In this document: positions 41,221 through 52,030 of the stretch, in pieces
How positions within the stretch are numbered: position 1 is the first letter of the stretch
Layout: every line of letters starts with the position of its first letter
Source: Hyperoodon ampullatus
Taxonomy: Eukaryota; Chordata; Mammalia; Artiodactyla; Ziphiidae
Direction of reading: 5' to 3'
Length of the DNA: 64,000 nt
Assembly: GCA_949752795.1 (NCBI GenBank)
Contig: CATKHW010000562.1
Location: 682,001 to 746,000 of the forward strand
Notes under the pieces: generated by a model
What the model was told of the DNA's origin: nothing
Database searches by the model: none
What the model saw: the letters and a program-made list of their open reading frames with translations, nothing else
Made by a program: the position numbers and the translations under genes

Positions 41221-41607
41221 GATATCACTTATGAAGGTCTTGTAAACATAGCTACACATGAACTGAATTAGGAAAGAGAAGAGTCTCACATTTAGAAAAC
41301 ACTCTTATGCCTGCTCAAGAGGAAAGGAGAGGTGGGGTGATGCATAAAACCAGAGTTTGATATTAGCACAGGTACGGTTGCATAATCCAAATACAAAATA
41401 GACAAGACCTACTCTTTCCTCACGGAACGGGGCTCAACACCCCTATTCCCCGCAGAGTAGTATATCTGACTAGTAAGAATCTTAAAACCTATGTATTGAT
41501 ATGTCTCCATAAGGTAACCAAGTGTGTCTAGAACGACATAAACACGGCATAGAGAATCAGCTCAAACCCACTATAAAAATGAATTTCAAAACAAAACAAA
41601 TAAACAG
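40731..41607 (+). mobile_element. L1 3' fragment spanning units 1-2
   Basis: L1 sequence from the ATGCAAATC landmark of ORF2 through the 3' UTR to an A-rich tail that includes AACAAATAAAC. The ORF2 frame is broken by stops and frameshifts. It shows that the L1 copy is continuous across the unit boundary chosen here. Confidence 0.9.
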
Positions 41608-42955
41608 TGAAATTCTTACACAATATCTTCAGGGGTTCTGATGAAACTTAGAATGACCCTATCTACAACGACAGCTGGATGTGGCATAAGGCTGGTCACT
41701 TGGGACTGAGAGGATTGGTGAGATTGGGTGAGAAAATGCAGACCGTTTAAAGCAATAATACCTGGCACCCATTCCATGGGTCCCAACTCTCCAGGTAGAA
41801 GGGAATATCACTACAGTTATAACATGTATGGGCAACCTAGAGAATGGACACCATCTGATGGTGAAAGGTTTCTAAAACTCTACTAATTATTTTCTCTCCT
41901 TGTGCACCAGTTTGACATTCCAACTCCTTTAGTATCAATCTCCCAAATTGGAGAGTCAGCACCTATAACCTCCTGGTTCGCACAGTTGGCACGTTGTGCA
42001 GAGGATATAAGGGAAGAGGGAGAAACAATTAGAGAGTAGCTGTAGGCATTTGGATGGCCACATGTCACTCTAAATTCCCGTCACGAAGAAGAATTAACAA
42101 ACTCTGAGCCAGCCCCCCCAATGGAACCAGTATAGGTCCTGAAGCAAAATTGTGGATTGGCAGTCAGCTCACTAAAACGCGAGTTGAAAAATGGAGCTCA
42201 GGGGCACAGCAATTCACTAACTTGCAGAGTTATAAAGGACTACTCTTCCAAAAATCTGTTGAGAGAAAGCCATGAGGCGGACTTGAAAATGAGGCAGAAG
42301 TGCATGAAACAGATTTCCAGAAGTACATTGGAATCGCCTTTAAACACAGGAAAAGCATCACAACTTCAACAATTATGGAATTGTCCATAAAGGGCGCATG
42401 CGATTTCTCCTGAATATATTCAGGAGAAAACGCATATGCCCATTTTGGCCAACCAAGCAACCGCACAATGCAAATCTGCACTACAAAGAAGTATCACTTC
42501 CAACCGGTCAAAAGGGACATCTGTAAAATGTGTAAAAACAAGAAAGGCAAGACAGGATCTGGAGAACAGGGAGCCTTCTTATGCGGATGGGTGGGATGTA
42601 AATTGCCAAAAGCCACTCTGGAGGAGTGCATTGTGTTCCCAACAAGAAGTAAACAACAGTGCTTCACAACCTAAGGCACTTCCAGTCACGGGAATATACC
42701 TTGGGAAAATTGAAAATCAATAAGACACAGCCACCCCAAAGTTTATGGCAGCACTGCTTACAAGAACCTCGACTTCGGGACACCTTATAAATCCCAGGAA
42801 AGACAAAAATGGTAAAGAAATTGTGGTACTTACGTATGATGGAATATCCCTCAGCCATGAAGTCAATGTCATAAGGCCAGTAGCAGCATAATGACGGGAT
42901 TCATGTACGATGATTCTAACTGAAAAAATCACACAGAAAAAGAAACTTATCATAA
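41221..42955 (+). repeat. Satellite unit 2 (1,735 bp)
   Basis: It shares most departures from the array consensus with unit 1 (TACATTGG at 42,324; GCAACCGCACAATGC), so the two form an older edge subfamily. It keeps the most readable ancestral L1 frame: 42,468-42,674 encodes a start resembling MQI.TT..YH..PV. Confidence 0.93.
42380..42453. repeat. Inverted repeat, unit 2, imperfect
   Basis: Centre 42,416/42,417. The inner arm has a CGATTT/AAAACG mismatch and the outer arms match those of unit 1 on the left, so the symmetric form is not present in this edge subfamily. Confidence 0.85.
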
Positions 42956-43343
42956 GATATCACTTATGAAGGGTATATAAACATGGCTACACATGGAAGG
43001 AATTAGGAAAGGGAACAGTGTCTCATATTTAGAAACACTCTTATGCATGCTTAAGGGGAAAGCAGAGGTGGGGTGATTAATAAAACCAGAGTTTGATATT
43101 AGCACAGGTACGGTCCCATAATCCAAATACAGAATAGACAAGACCTACTACTTCCTCAGTGAACGGGACTCAAAACCCCATATTTCCCGCAGAGGAATAT
43201 ATCTTACTAGTAAGAATCTTAAAACCTATGTATTGATATGTCTCCGTAAGGGAATCAAGTGTGACTAGACTGGCATAAACATGGCAGCGAGAATCAGCTC
43301 AAACCCACTATAAAAAGGAAATTCAAAAACAAAACAAAAAACA
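42467..43343 (+). mobile_element. L1 3' fragment spanning units 2-3
   Basis: It contains the clearest ancestral ORF2 reading: the frame at 42,468-42,674 gives MQICTTKKYHFQPV, then a CGWVGCKL stretch in the position of the cysteine-containing end of L1 ORF2. The frame then shifts. Confidence 0.92.
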
Positions 43344-44690
43344 GGGAAATTCTTTACAATTCTTTCAGGGTCTCTGATGAAACCTGGAATGACCCTATCT
43401 ACAACGACAACTGGATGTGGCATAAGGCTGGACACTTGGGACTGAGAGGGTTGGTGAGAGTGGGTGAGCAAATGCAGACCCTTTAAAACAATAATATGTG
43501 GCACCCATTCCATGGGTCTCAACTCTCCAGGTTGAAGGAACTATTACTACAGCTATAACATGTACGGAAAACCTAGAGAACGGACACACTATGAATACGA
43601 AGGTTTCTAAAACTCAAAGAATAGTCCCTCTCCTGGTGCTCCGGTTTGACTTTCCAACTGCTTTATTATCAGTCTCCCAACTTGAAGAGACAGCTACTTT
43701 AACCTGCTGGTTCGCACAGGTTGCCAATTTGGCAGAGGATGAAAGGGAAGAGGGAGAACCAATGAGAGAGTAGCTGTTAGGTATTTGGACGGGCACAGGT
43801 CACTCTAATTTCCCGGTAGGAAGAAGAATTAACAAAAGTCTCAGCCACCCATCGGGAACCAGTATAGGTCCTGAACCAAAATTTTGGACTTGCGTTCAGC
43901 TCACAAAAAACGAGTTGAAAAATGGAGCTCAGGGGCACAGCAATTCAAATAGTGGCAGAGTAATAAAGGACAACTACCGTCCAAAAATCTGTTGAGGGAA
44001 GGAAACGAGGCAGATTTGAAAGGCATGCAGAATAGCAGGAAACAGATTTCAAGAGGTACGTTGGAATCACATTTAAAGCACAGGAACAGGGGCACAACTT
44101 CGACAATAATGCACTTGGCCAAAAAGGGCGTATGCGTTTTCACCTGAATATATTCAGGAGAAAACACATACGCCCTTTTTGGCCAAGCAAGCAAGCGGGC
44201 AATGCAAATCTGCACTACAAAGAAGTATCACTTCCCACCGGTCAAAAGGGACATCCACAAAATGTGTAAAAACCAGAAAGGCAAGACAGGCCCTGCAGAA
44301 CAGGGAGCCTTGTTATGCTGATGGGCGGGATGTAACTTGCCAACTGCCTCTCTGGAGGAGTGCATTGTGTTCCCTAAAACAAGTAAACAACAGAGCTACA
44401 GAGCCAAGGGCACTTCCAGTCTGGGAATATACCTTGGGAAAACTGAAAATCAATAAGACAGAGCCACCCCAAAATTTAGGGCTGCACTGCTTACAAGGAC
44501 CTCAACTTGGATACACCTTAAGTATCCCAGAAAATATAAAAATGGTTCAAAAAATTGTGGTACTTACGTATGATGGAATATCCCTCAGCCATGAAATCAA
44601 TGTCATAAGACCAGTAGCAGCAAAATGGGTGGATTCAGGTACGATGATTCTAAGTGAAATAAGTCACACAGAAAAAGAAACTTATCATAA
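42956..44690 (+). repeat. Satellite unit 3 (1,735 bp)
   Basis: Intermediate between the edge subfamily and the homogenised units. The inverted repeat is now recognisable along its full 74 bp with two mismatched pairs. The CENP-B-like motif at 44,057 has its first CpG but reads AATCACAT in the second half. Confidence 0.93.
44114..44187. repeat. Inverted repeat, unit 3, two mismatched pairs
   Basis: Full 74 bp form from CTTGGCC to GGCCAAG. It is broken by TTCACC on the left arm and AAAACACATA on the right. Confidence 0.92.
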
Positions 44691-45079
44691 GATATCACTT
44701 ATGAAGATCCTGTAAACATGGCTACACTTGAACTGAGTTAGGAAAGAGAACAGTGTCTCACATTTAGAAAACACTCTTATGCCTGCTTAAGGGGGAAGGA
44801 GAGGTGGGGTGATGCATAAAACCAGAGTTTGATATAAGCACAGGTACCGTTCCAAAAACCAACTATGGAATAGACAAGACCTACACCTTCCTCAGTGAAA
44901 GGGACTCAAAACCCCATATTTCCCACAGAGGAATATATCTGACTAGTAAGAATCTTAAAACCTATGTATTGATATGTCTCCGTAAGGGAATCAAGGGTGT
45001 CTAGAATGGCATAAACATGGCAGCGAGAATCAGCTCAAACCCACTATAAAAAGGAATTTCAAAAACAAAAGAAAAAAAC
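44201..45079 (+). mobile_element. L1 3' fragment spanning units 3-4, longest open tail
   Basis: A stop-free frame covers 44,179-44,715 (178 codons). Its second half matches the L1 ORF2 C-terminus (VAAKWVDSGTMILSE, then TEKETYHKISL). Its first half is in a shifted frame, so this is not an intact protein end. No promoter or start context is visible. The openness looks accidental: the same tract in neighbouring units carries a stop just after RALPV, where GTCTAGGG replaces GTCTGGG. Confidence 0.9.
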
Positions 45080-46428
45080 TGGGAAATTCTTTACAATTCC
45101 TTCAGGGTCTCTGATGAAACCTGGAATGACCCTATCTACAACGACAGCTGGATGTGGCATAAGGCTGGACACTTGGGACTGAGACGATTGGTGAGATTGG
45201 GAGAGCAAATGCAGACCCTTTAAAGCAATAATGCATGGCACCCATTCCATGGGTCCCAACTCTCCAGGTTGAAGGGAATATTACTACAGTTATAACATGT
45301 ACGGGAAACATAGAGAACGGACACACTGTGAATATGAAAGGTTTCTAAAACTCAACAAATAGTCCCTCTCCTGGTGCTCCGGTTTGACTTTCCATCTGCT
45401 TTACTATCAATCTGCCAACTTGGAGAGACAGCCCCTTTAACCTTCTGGTTCGCACAGGTTTCCAATTTGGCAGAGGATGAAAGGGAAGAGGGAGAACCAA
45501 TGAGAGAGTAGCTGTTAGGCATTTGGACGGGCACATATCACTCTAACTTCCCGGCAGGAAGAAGAATTAACCAAAGTCTCAGCCCCCCACCGGGAACCAG
45601 AATACTTCCTGAACCGAAATTTTGGACTTGCGGTCAGCTCACCAAAAACGAGTTGAAAAATGGAGCTCAGGGGCACAGCAATTCACAAACTGGCCGAGTA
45701 ATAAAGACAACTATCGTCCAAAAATCTGTTGAGGGAAGGCAAAGAGGCGGACTTGAAAGCGAGGCAGAATAGCAGGAAACAGATTTAAAGAGATACGTTG
45801 GAATCGCCTTTAAAGCACAGGAAGAGGGGCATGACTTCGACAATGATGCACTTGCCCAAAAAGGGTGTATGCGTCTTCTCCTGAATATATTCAGGAGAAA
45901 ACGCATACGCCCTTTTTGGCCAAGCAAACAAGCGGGCAATGCAAATCTGCACTACAAAGAAGAATCACTTCCCACCTGTCAAAAGGGACATCCACAAAAT
46001 GTGTAAAAACCAGAAAGGCAAGACAGGCCCTGGAGAACAGGGAGCCTTGTTATGCTGATGGGCGGGATGTAAATTGCCAACTGCCTCTCTGGAGGAGTGC
46101 ATTGTGTTCCCTAAAACAAGTAAAGAACAGAGCTACAGAGCCAAGGGCACTTCCAGTCTAGGGAATATACCTTGGGAAAACTGAAAATCAATAAGACAGA
46201 GCCACCCCAAAATTTAGGGCTGCACTGCTTACAAGGACCTCAACTTGGGTACACCTTAAATATCCCAGGAAATATAAAAATGGTTCAAAAAATTGTGGTA
46301 CTTACGTACGATGGAATATCCCTCAGCCATGAAATCAATGTCATAAGACCAGTAGCAGCAAAATGGGTGGATTCAGGTACGATGATTCTAAGTGAAATAA
46401 GTCACACAGAAAAAGAAACTTATCATAG
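44691..46428 (+). repeat. Satellite unit 4 (1,738 bp)
   Basis: First unit of the main subfamily. It has TTCCATCTGC in the middle segment, GATACGTTGG (45,792) in the CENP-B-like motif, and three mismatched pairs in the inverted repeat. Confidence 0.93.
45851..45924. repeat. Inverted repeat, unit 4, three mismatched pairs
   Basis: All three changes are on the left arm (CTTGCCC, GGGTGT, GCGTCTT); the right arm is in the majority form. Confidence 0.92.
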
Positions 46429-46816
46429 GATATAACTTATGAAGATCCTGTAAACATGGCTACACTTGAACTGAGTTAGGAAAGAGAACAGTGTCTCACA
46501 TTTAGAAAACACTCTTATGCCTGCTTAAGGGGGAAGGAGAGGTGGGGTGATGCATAAAACCAGAGTTTCATATAAGCACAGGTACCGTTCCAAAAACCAA
46601 CTATGGAATAGACAAGACCTACACCTTCCTCAGTGAAAGGGACTCAAAACCCCATATTTCCCGCAGAGGAATATATCTGACTAGTAAGAATCTTAAAACC
46701 TATGTATTGATATGTCTCCGTAAGGGAATCAAGTGTGTCTAGACTGGCATAAACATGGCAGCGAGAATCAGCTCAAACCCACTATAAAAAGGAATTTCAA
46801 AAACAAAACAAAAAAA
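45938..46816 (+). mobile_element. L1 3' fragment spanning units 4-5
   Basis: ORF2 end in two short frames (45,865-46,161 and 46,172-46,435) separated by the GTCTAGGG stop near 46,158, followed by the 3' UTR and A-rich tail. Confidence 0.9.
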
Positions 46817-48165
46817 CTGGGAAATTCTTTACAATTCCTTCAGGGCCTCTGATGAAACCTGGAATGACCCTATCTACAATGACAGCTGGATGTGGCATAA
46901 GGAGGGACACTTGGGACTGAGACGATTGGTGAGATTGGGTGAGCAAATGCAGACCCTCTAAAGCACAAATGCCTGGCACCCATTCCATGGGTCCCAACTC
47001 TCCAGGTTGAAGGGAATATTATTACAGCTATAACAGGTACGGGAAACCTAGAGAACGGACACACTGTGAATACGAAAGGTTTCTAAAACTCAACGAATAG
47101 TCCCTCTCCTGGTGCTCCGGTTTGACTTTCCATCTGCTTTACTATCAACCTCCCAACTTGGAGAGACAGCCCCTTTAACCTCCTGGTTCGCACAGGTTTC
47201 CAATTTGGCAGAGGATGAAAGGGAAGAGGGAGAACCAATGAGAGATTAGCTGTTAGTCATTTGGACGGGCATATATCACTGTAACTTCCCGGCAGGAAGA
47301 AGAATTAACCAAAGTCTCAGCCCCCCACCGGGAACCAGCATAGGTCCTGAACCAAAATGTTGGAGTTGCTGTCCGCTCACCAAAAACGAGTTGAAAAATG
47401 GAGCTCAGGGGCACAGCAATTCACAAACTGGCCGAGTAATAAAGGACAACTATCGTCCAAAAATCTGTTGAGGGAAGGCAATGAGGCGGACTTGAAAGCG
47501 AGGCAGAATAGCAGGAAACAGATTTCAAGAGGTACGTTGGAATCGCCTTTAAAGCACAGGAAGAGGGGCACAATATCGACAATGATGCACTTGGCCAAAA
47601 AGGGCGTATGCGTTTTCTCCTGAATATATTCAGGAGAAAACGCATACGCCCTTTTTGGACAAGCAAGCAAGCCGGCAATGCAAATCTGCACTACAAAGAA
47701 GTATCACTTTCCACCGGTCAAAAGGGACATCCACAAAATGTGTAAAAACCAGAAAGGCAAGACAGGCCCTGGAGAACAGGGAGCCTTGTTATGCTGATGG
47801 GCGGGATGTAAATTGCCAACTGCCTCTCTGGGGGAGTGCATTGTGTTCCCTAAAACAAGTAAAGAACAGAGCTACAGAGCCAAGGGCACTTCCAGTCTAG
47901 GGAATATACCTTGGGAAAACTGAAAATCAATAGACAGAGCCACCCCAAATTTAGGGCTGCACTGCTTACAAGGATCTCAACTTGGGTACACCTTAAATAT
48001 CCCAGGAAATATAAAAATGGTTCAAAAAATTGTGGTACTGACGTACGATGGAATATCCCTCAGCCATGAAATCAATGTCATAAGACCAGTAGCAGCAAAA
48101 TGGGTGGATTCAGGTACGATGATTCTAAGTGAAATAAGTCACACAGAAGAAGAAACTTATCATAA
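46429..48165 (+). repeat. Satellite unit 5 (1,737 bp)
   Basis: It begins with the variant GATATAACTT instead of GATATCACTT and has CAGGGCCTCTG near 46,842. The CENP-B-like motif at 47,533 is in the majority form. Confidence 0.93.
47590..47663. repeat. Inverted repeat, unit 5, one mismatched pair
   Basis: A single change near the right end (TTGGACAAG for TTGGCCAAG). Confidence 0.93.
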
Positions 48166-48553
48166 GATATTACTTATGAAGATCCTGTATACATGGCTAC
48201 AAATGAACTGCTTTGGGAAAGAGAGCAGTGTCTCACATTTAGAAAACACTCTTATGCCTGCTTAAGGGGGAAGGAGAGGTGGGGTGATGCATAAAACCAG
48301 AGTTTGATATAAGCACAGGTACCGTTCCAAAAACCACCTATGGAATAGACAAGACCTACACTTTCCTCAGTGAAAGGGACTCAAAACCCCATATTTCCCG
48401 CAGAGGAATATATCTGACTAGTAAGAATCTTAAAACCTATGTATTGATATGTCTCCATAAGGGAATCAAGTGTGTCTAGACTGGCATAAACATGGCAGCG
48501 AGAATCAGCTCAAACACACTCTAAAAAGGAATTTCAAAAACAAAACGAAAAAA
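47677..48553 (+). mobile_element. L1 3' fragment spanning units 5-6
   Basis: It has a one-base deletion in AATCAATAGACAG near 47,930 that shifts the frame of the middle part. The terminal frame 48,017-48,265 runs into the 3' UTR. Confidence 0.9.
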
Positions 48554-49904
48554 CTGGGAAATTCTTTACAATTCCTTCAGGGTCTCAGATGAAACCTGGA
48601 ATGACCCTATCTACAACGACAGCTAGATGTGGCATAAGGCTGGACACTTGGGACTGAGAGGATTGGTGAGATTTGGTGATCAAATGCAGACCCTTTAAAG
48701 CACAAATGCCTGGCACCCATTCCATGGGTCCCAACTCCCCAGGTTGAAGGGAATATTACTACAGTTATAACATGTACGGGAAACCTAGAGAATGGACACA
48801 CTGTGAATACAATAGGTTTCTAAATCTCAACGAATAGTCCCTCTCCTGGTGCTCCGGTTTGACTTTCATCTGCTTTACTATCAACCTCCCAACTTGGAGA
48901 GACAGCCCCTTTAACCTCCTGGTTCGCAAAGGTTGCCAATTTGGCAGAGGATGAAAGGGAAGAGGGAGAACCAATGAGAGAGTAGCTGTTAGGCATTTGG
49001 ACGGTCACATATCACTGTAATTTCCCGGCAGGAAGAAGAATTAACCAAAGTCTCAGCCACCCTCCAGGAACCAGTATAGGTCCTGAACCAAAATTTTGGA
49101 CTTGCGGTCAGCTCACCAAAAACGAGTTGAAAAATGGAGCTAAGGGGCACAGCAATTCACAAACTGGCCGAGTAATAAAGGACAACTATCGTCCAAAAAT
49201 CTGTTGAGGGAAGGCAACGAGGCGGACTTGAAAGCGAGGCAGAATTGCAGGAAACAGATTTCAAGAGGTACGTTGGAATCGCCTTTAAAGCACAGGAAGA
49301 TGGGCACAACTTCGACAATGATGCACTTGGCCAAAAAGGGCGTATGCGTTTTCTCCTGAATATATTCAGGAGAAAACGCATACGCCCTTTTTGGCCAAGC
49401 AAGCAAGCGGGCAATGCAAATCTGCACTACAAAGAAGTATCACTTCCCACCGGTCAAAAGGGATATCCACAAAAATATGTAAAAACCAGAAAGGCAAGAC
49501 AGGCCCTGGAGAACAGGGAGCCTTGTTATGCTGATGGGCGGGATGTAAATTGCCAACTGCCTCTCTGGAGGAGTGCATTGTGTTCCCTAAAACAAGTAAA
49601 GAACAGAGCTACAGAGCCAAGGGCACTTCCAGTCTAGGGAATATACCTTGGGAAAACTGAAAATCAATAAGTCAGAGCCACCCCAAAATTTAGGGCTGCA
49701 CTGATTACAAGGACCTCAACTTGGGTACACCTTAAATATCCCAGGAAATATAAAAATGGTTCAAAAAATTGTGGTACTTACGTACGATGGAATATCCCTC
49801 AGCCATGAAATCAATGTCATAAGACCAGTAGCAGCAAAATGGGTGGATTCAGGTACGATGATTCTAAGTGAAATAAGTCACACAGAAAAAGAAACTTATC
49901 ATAA
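48166..49904 (+). repeat. Satellite unit 6 (1,739 bp)
   Basis: It begins with GATATTACTT. The inverted repeat at 49,326-49,399 is perfect. Its right flank keeps an extra A (CACAAAAATATG near 49,468), which shifts the L1 frame relative to the neighbours. Confidence 0.93.
49326..49399. repeat. Inverted repeat, unit 6, perfect
   Basis: Two 37 bp arms, no spacer and no mismatch, centred on GAATA/TATTC. Confidence 0.95.
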
Positions 49905-50290
49905 GATATCACTTATGAAGATCCTGTAAACATGGCTACACTTGAACTGAGTTAGGAAAGAGAGCAGTGTCTCACATTTAGAAAACACTCTTATGCCTGC
50001 TTAAGGGGGAAAGAGAGGTGGGGTGATGCATAAAACCAGAGTTTTATATAAGCACAGGTACCGTTCCAAAAACCAACTATGGAATAGACAAGACCTACAC
50101 CTTCCTCAGTGAAAGGTACTCAAAACCCCATATTTCCCGCAGAGGAATATATCTGACTAGTAAGAATCTTAAAACCTATGTATTGATATGTCTCCGTAAG
50201 GGAATCAAGTGTGTCTAGACTGGCATAAACATGGCAGCGAGAATCAGCTGAAACCCACTATAAAAAGGAATTTCAAAAACAAAACAAAAA
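49413..50290 (+). mobile_element. L1 3' fragment spanning units 6-7
   Basis: An inserted A near 49,470 moves the first part into the frame of the inverted repeat, so one open frame (49,245-49,637) reads through the palindrome into L1. The A-rich tail is short (ends AACAAAAACC). Confidence 0.9.
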
Positions 50291-50292
50291 CC

Positions 50293-51064
50293 TGGGAAAT
50301 TCTTTACAATTCCTTCAGGGTCTCTGTTGAAACCTGGAATGACCCTATCTACAACGACAGCTGTAGGTGGCATAAGGCTGGACACTTGGGCCTGAGAGGA
50401 TTGGTGAGATTGGGTGAGCAAATGCAGACCCTTTAAAGCAATAATGCATAGCACCCATTCCATGGGTCCCAACTCTCCAGGTTGAAGGGAATATTACTAC
50501 AGTTATAACATGTACGGGAAACCTAGAGAACGGACACACTGTGAATACGAAAGGTTTCTAAAACTCAACGAATAATCCCTCTCCTGGGGCTCAGGTTTGA
50601 CTTTCCATCTGCTTTACTATCTACTTCCCAACTTGGAGAGACAGCCCCTTTAACCTCCTGGTTTGCACAGGTTGCCAATTTGGCAGAAGATGAAAGGGAA
50701 GAGGGAGAACCAATGAGAGAGTAGCAGTTAGGCATTTGGACGGGCATATATCACTGTAATTTCCCGGCAGGAAGAAGAATTAACCAAAGTCTCAGCCCCC
50801 CACCGGGAACCAGCATAGGTCCTGAACCAAAATTTTGGACTTGCGGTCACCTCACCAAAAACGAGTTGAAAAATGGAGCTCAGGGGCACAGCAATTCACA
50901 AACTGGCTGAGTAATAAAGGACAACTATCGTCCAAAAATCTATTGAGGGAAGGCAACGAGGCGGACTTGAAAGCGAGGCAGAATAGCAGGAAACAGATTT
51001 CAAGAGGTACGTTGGAATCGCCTTTAAAGCACAGGAAGAGGGGCACAACTTCGACAATGATGCA
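50293..51064 (+). other. Non-L1 or unrecognised part of the unit (reference unit 7)
   Basis: About 770 bp in every unit lies between the L1 tail and the inverted repeat. I recognise no gene, tRNA-derived SINE or other transposon in it. The last ~240 bp (from about 50,815, ACCAAAATTTTGG .. CAGCTCACC or its variants .. GAGTTGAAAAATGG) has a weak resemblance to an earlier part of L1 ORF2 (CCAAAATATA .. CAGCTCA .. AAAAATGG), so some of it may be diverged L1. The first ~520 bp is of unknown origin. The longest open frames in it are 60-90 codons and look accidental. Confidence 0.6.
51008..51022 (+). other. CENP-B-box-like motif (representative)
   Basis: TACGTTGGAATCGCC matches the 15-base CENP-B box pattern TTCGTTGGAARCGGG at 11 positions, including CGTTGGAA and the second CG. 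It fails at the second T and at the last two G of the essential set. The same site lies at 45,794, 47,533, 49,269, 52,747, 54,486 and 63,181. It is altered at 40,588, 42,324, 44,057, 56,225, 57,964, 59,704 and 61,443, mostly by CpG loss. Binding is unproven, and the mismatches fall in bases known to matter. Confidence 0.4.
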
Positions 51065-51138
51065 CTTGGCCAAAAAGGGCGTATGCGTTTTCTCCTGAAT
51101 ATATTCAGGAGAAAACGCATACGCCCTTTTTGGCCAAG
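51065..51138. repeat. Inverted repeat, unit 7, perfect
   Basis: Checked base by base: the left arm 51,065-51,101 is the exact reverse complement of 51,102-51,138. The next pair outward (A at 51,064 and C at 51,139) does not match. Such a sequence could form a cruciform as DNA or a 37 bp hairpin stem as RNA. Confidence 0.97.
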
Positions 51139-51151
51139 CAAGCAAGCGGGC

Positions 51152-52030
51152 AATGCAAATCTGCACTACAAAGAAGTATCACTTCCCACCGGTCAAAAGG
51201 GACATCCACAAAATGTGTAAAAACCAGAAAGGCAAGACAGGCCCTGGAGAACAGGGAGCCTTGTTATGCTGATGGGCGGGATGTAAATTGCCAACTGCCT
51301 CTCTGGAGGAGTACATTGTGTTCCATAAAACAAGTAAAGAACAGAGCTACAGAGCCAAGAGCACTTCCAGTCTAGGGAATATACCTTGGCAAAACTGAAA
51401 ATCAATAAGACAGGGCCACCCCAAAATTTAGGGCTGCACTGCTTACAAGGACCTCAACTTGGGTACACCTTAAATATCCCAGGAAATATAAAAATGGTTC
51501 AAAAAATTGTGGTACTTACGTACGATGGAATATCCCTCAGCCATGAAATCAATGTCATAAGACCAGTAGCAGCAAAATGGGTGGATTCAGGTACGATGAT
51601 TCTAAGTGAAATAAGTCACAGAGAAAAAGAAACTTATCATAAGATATCACTTATGAAGATCCTGTACACATGGCTACACTTGAACTGAGTTAGGAAAGAG
51701 AACAGTGTCTCACATTTAGAAAACACTCTTATGCCTGCTTAAGGGGGAAGGAGAGGTGGGGTGATGCATAAAACCAGAGTTTGATATAAGCACAGGTACC
51801 GTTCCAAAAACCAACTATGGAATAGACAAGACCTATACCTTCCTCAGTGAAAGGGACTCAAAACCCCATATTTCCCGCAGAGGAATATATCTGACTAGTA
51901 AGAATCTTAAAACCTATGTATTGATATGTCTCCGTAAGGGAATCAAGTGTGTCTAGACTGGCATAAACATGGCAGCGAGAATCAGCTCAAACCCACTATA
52001 AAAAGGAATTTCAAAAACAAAACAAAAAAA
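51152..52030 (+). mobile_element. L1 3' fragment spanning units 7-8
   Basis: Majority-type copy. The terminal frame 51,386-51,688 keeps the ORF2 C-terminal motif and continues through GTACACATGG because the usual TAA there is changed to TAC. Confidence 0.9.

Larger units (their letters stand above)
49905..51642 (+). repeat. Satellite unit 7 (1,738 bp), reference unit
   Basis: Used here as the reference layout: L1 3' UTR 49,905 to ~50,276, A-rich tail 50,277-50,290, mostly unrecognised segment ~50,293-51,064, CENP-B-like motif 51,008-51,022, perfect inverted repeat 51,065-51,138, and L1 ORF2 end from 51,152. Confidence 0.95.

Noticed and set aside
49157..49414. Recurring minus-strand frame of 85-104 codons in each 1.74 kb unit (MPACLLGQKGRMRFLL type)
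   Set aside because: It is antisense to the unrecognised segment and palindrome, is kept only because the units are recent copies, and contains frame-altering differences in several units.
50650..50690. tRNA-like B box (GGTTCGCACAGG and variants) suggesting a tRNA-derived SINE
   Set aside because: No matching A box at the right distance, no SINE body and no 3' A tail after it; it does not resemble the whale CHR-type SINE I know.
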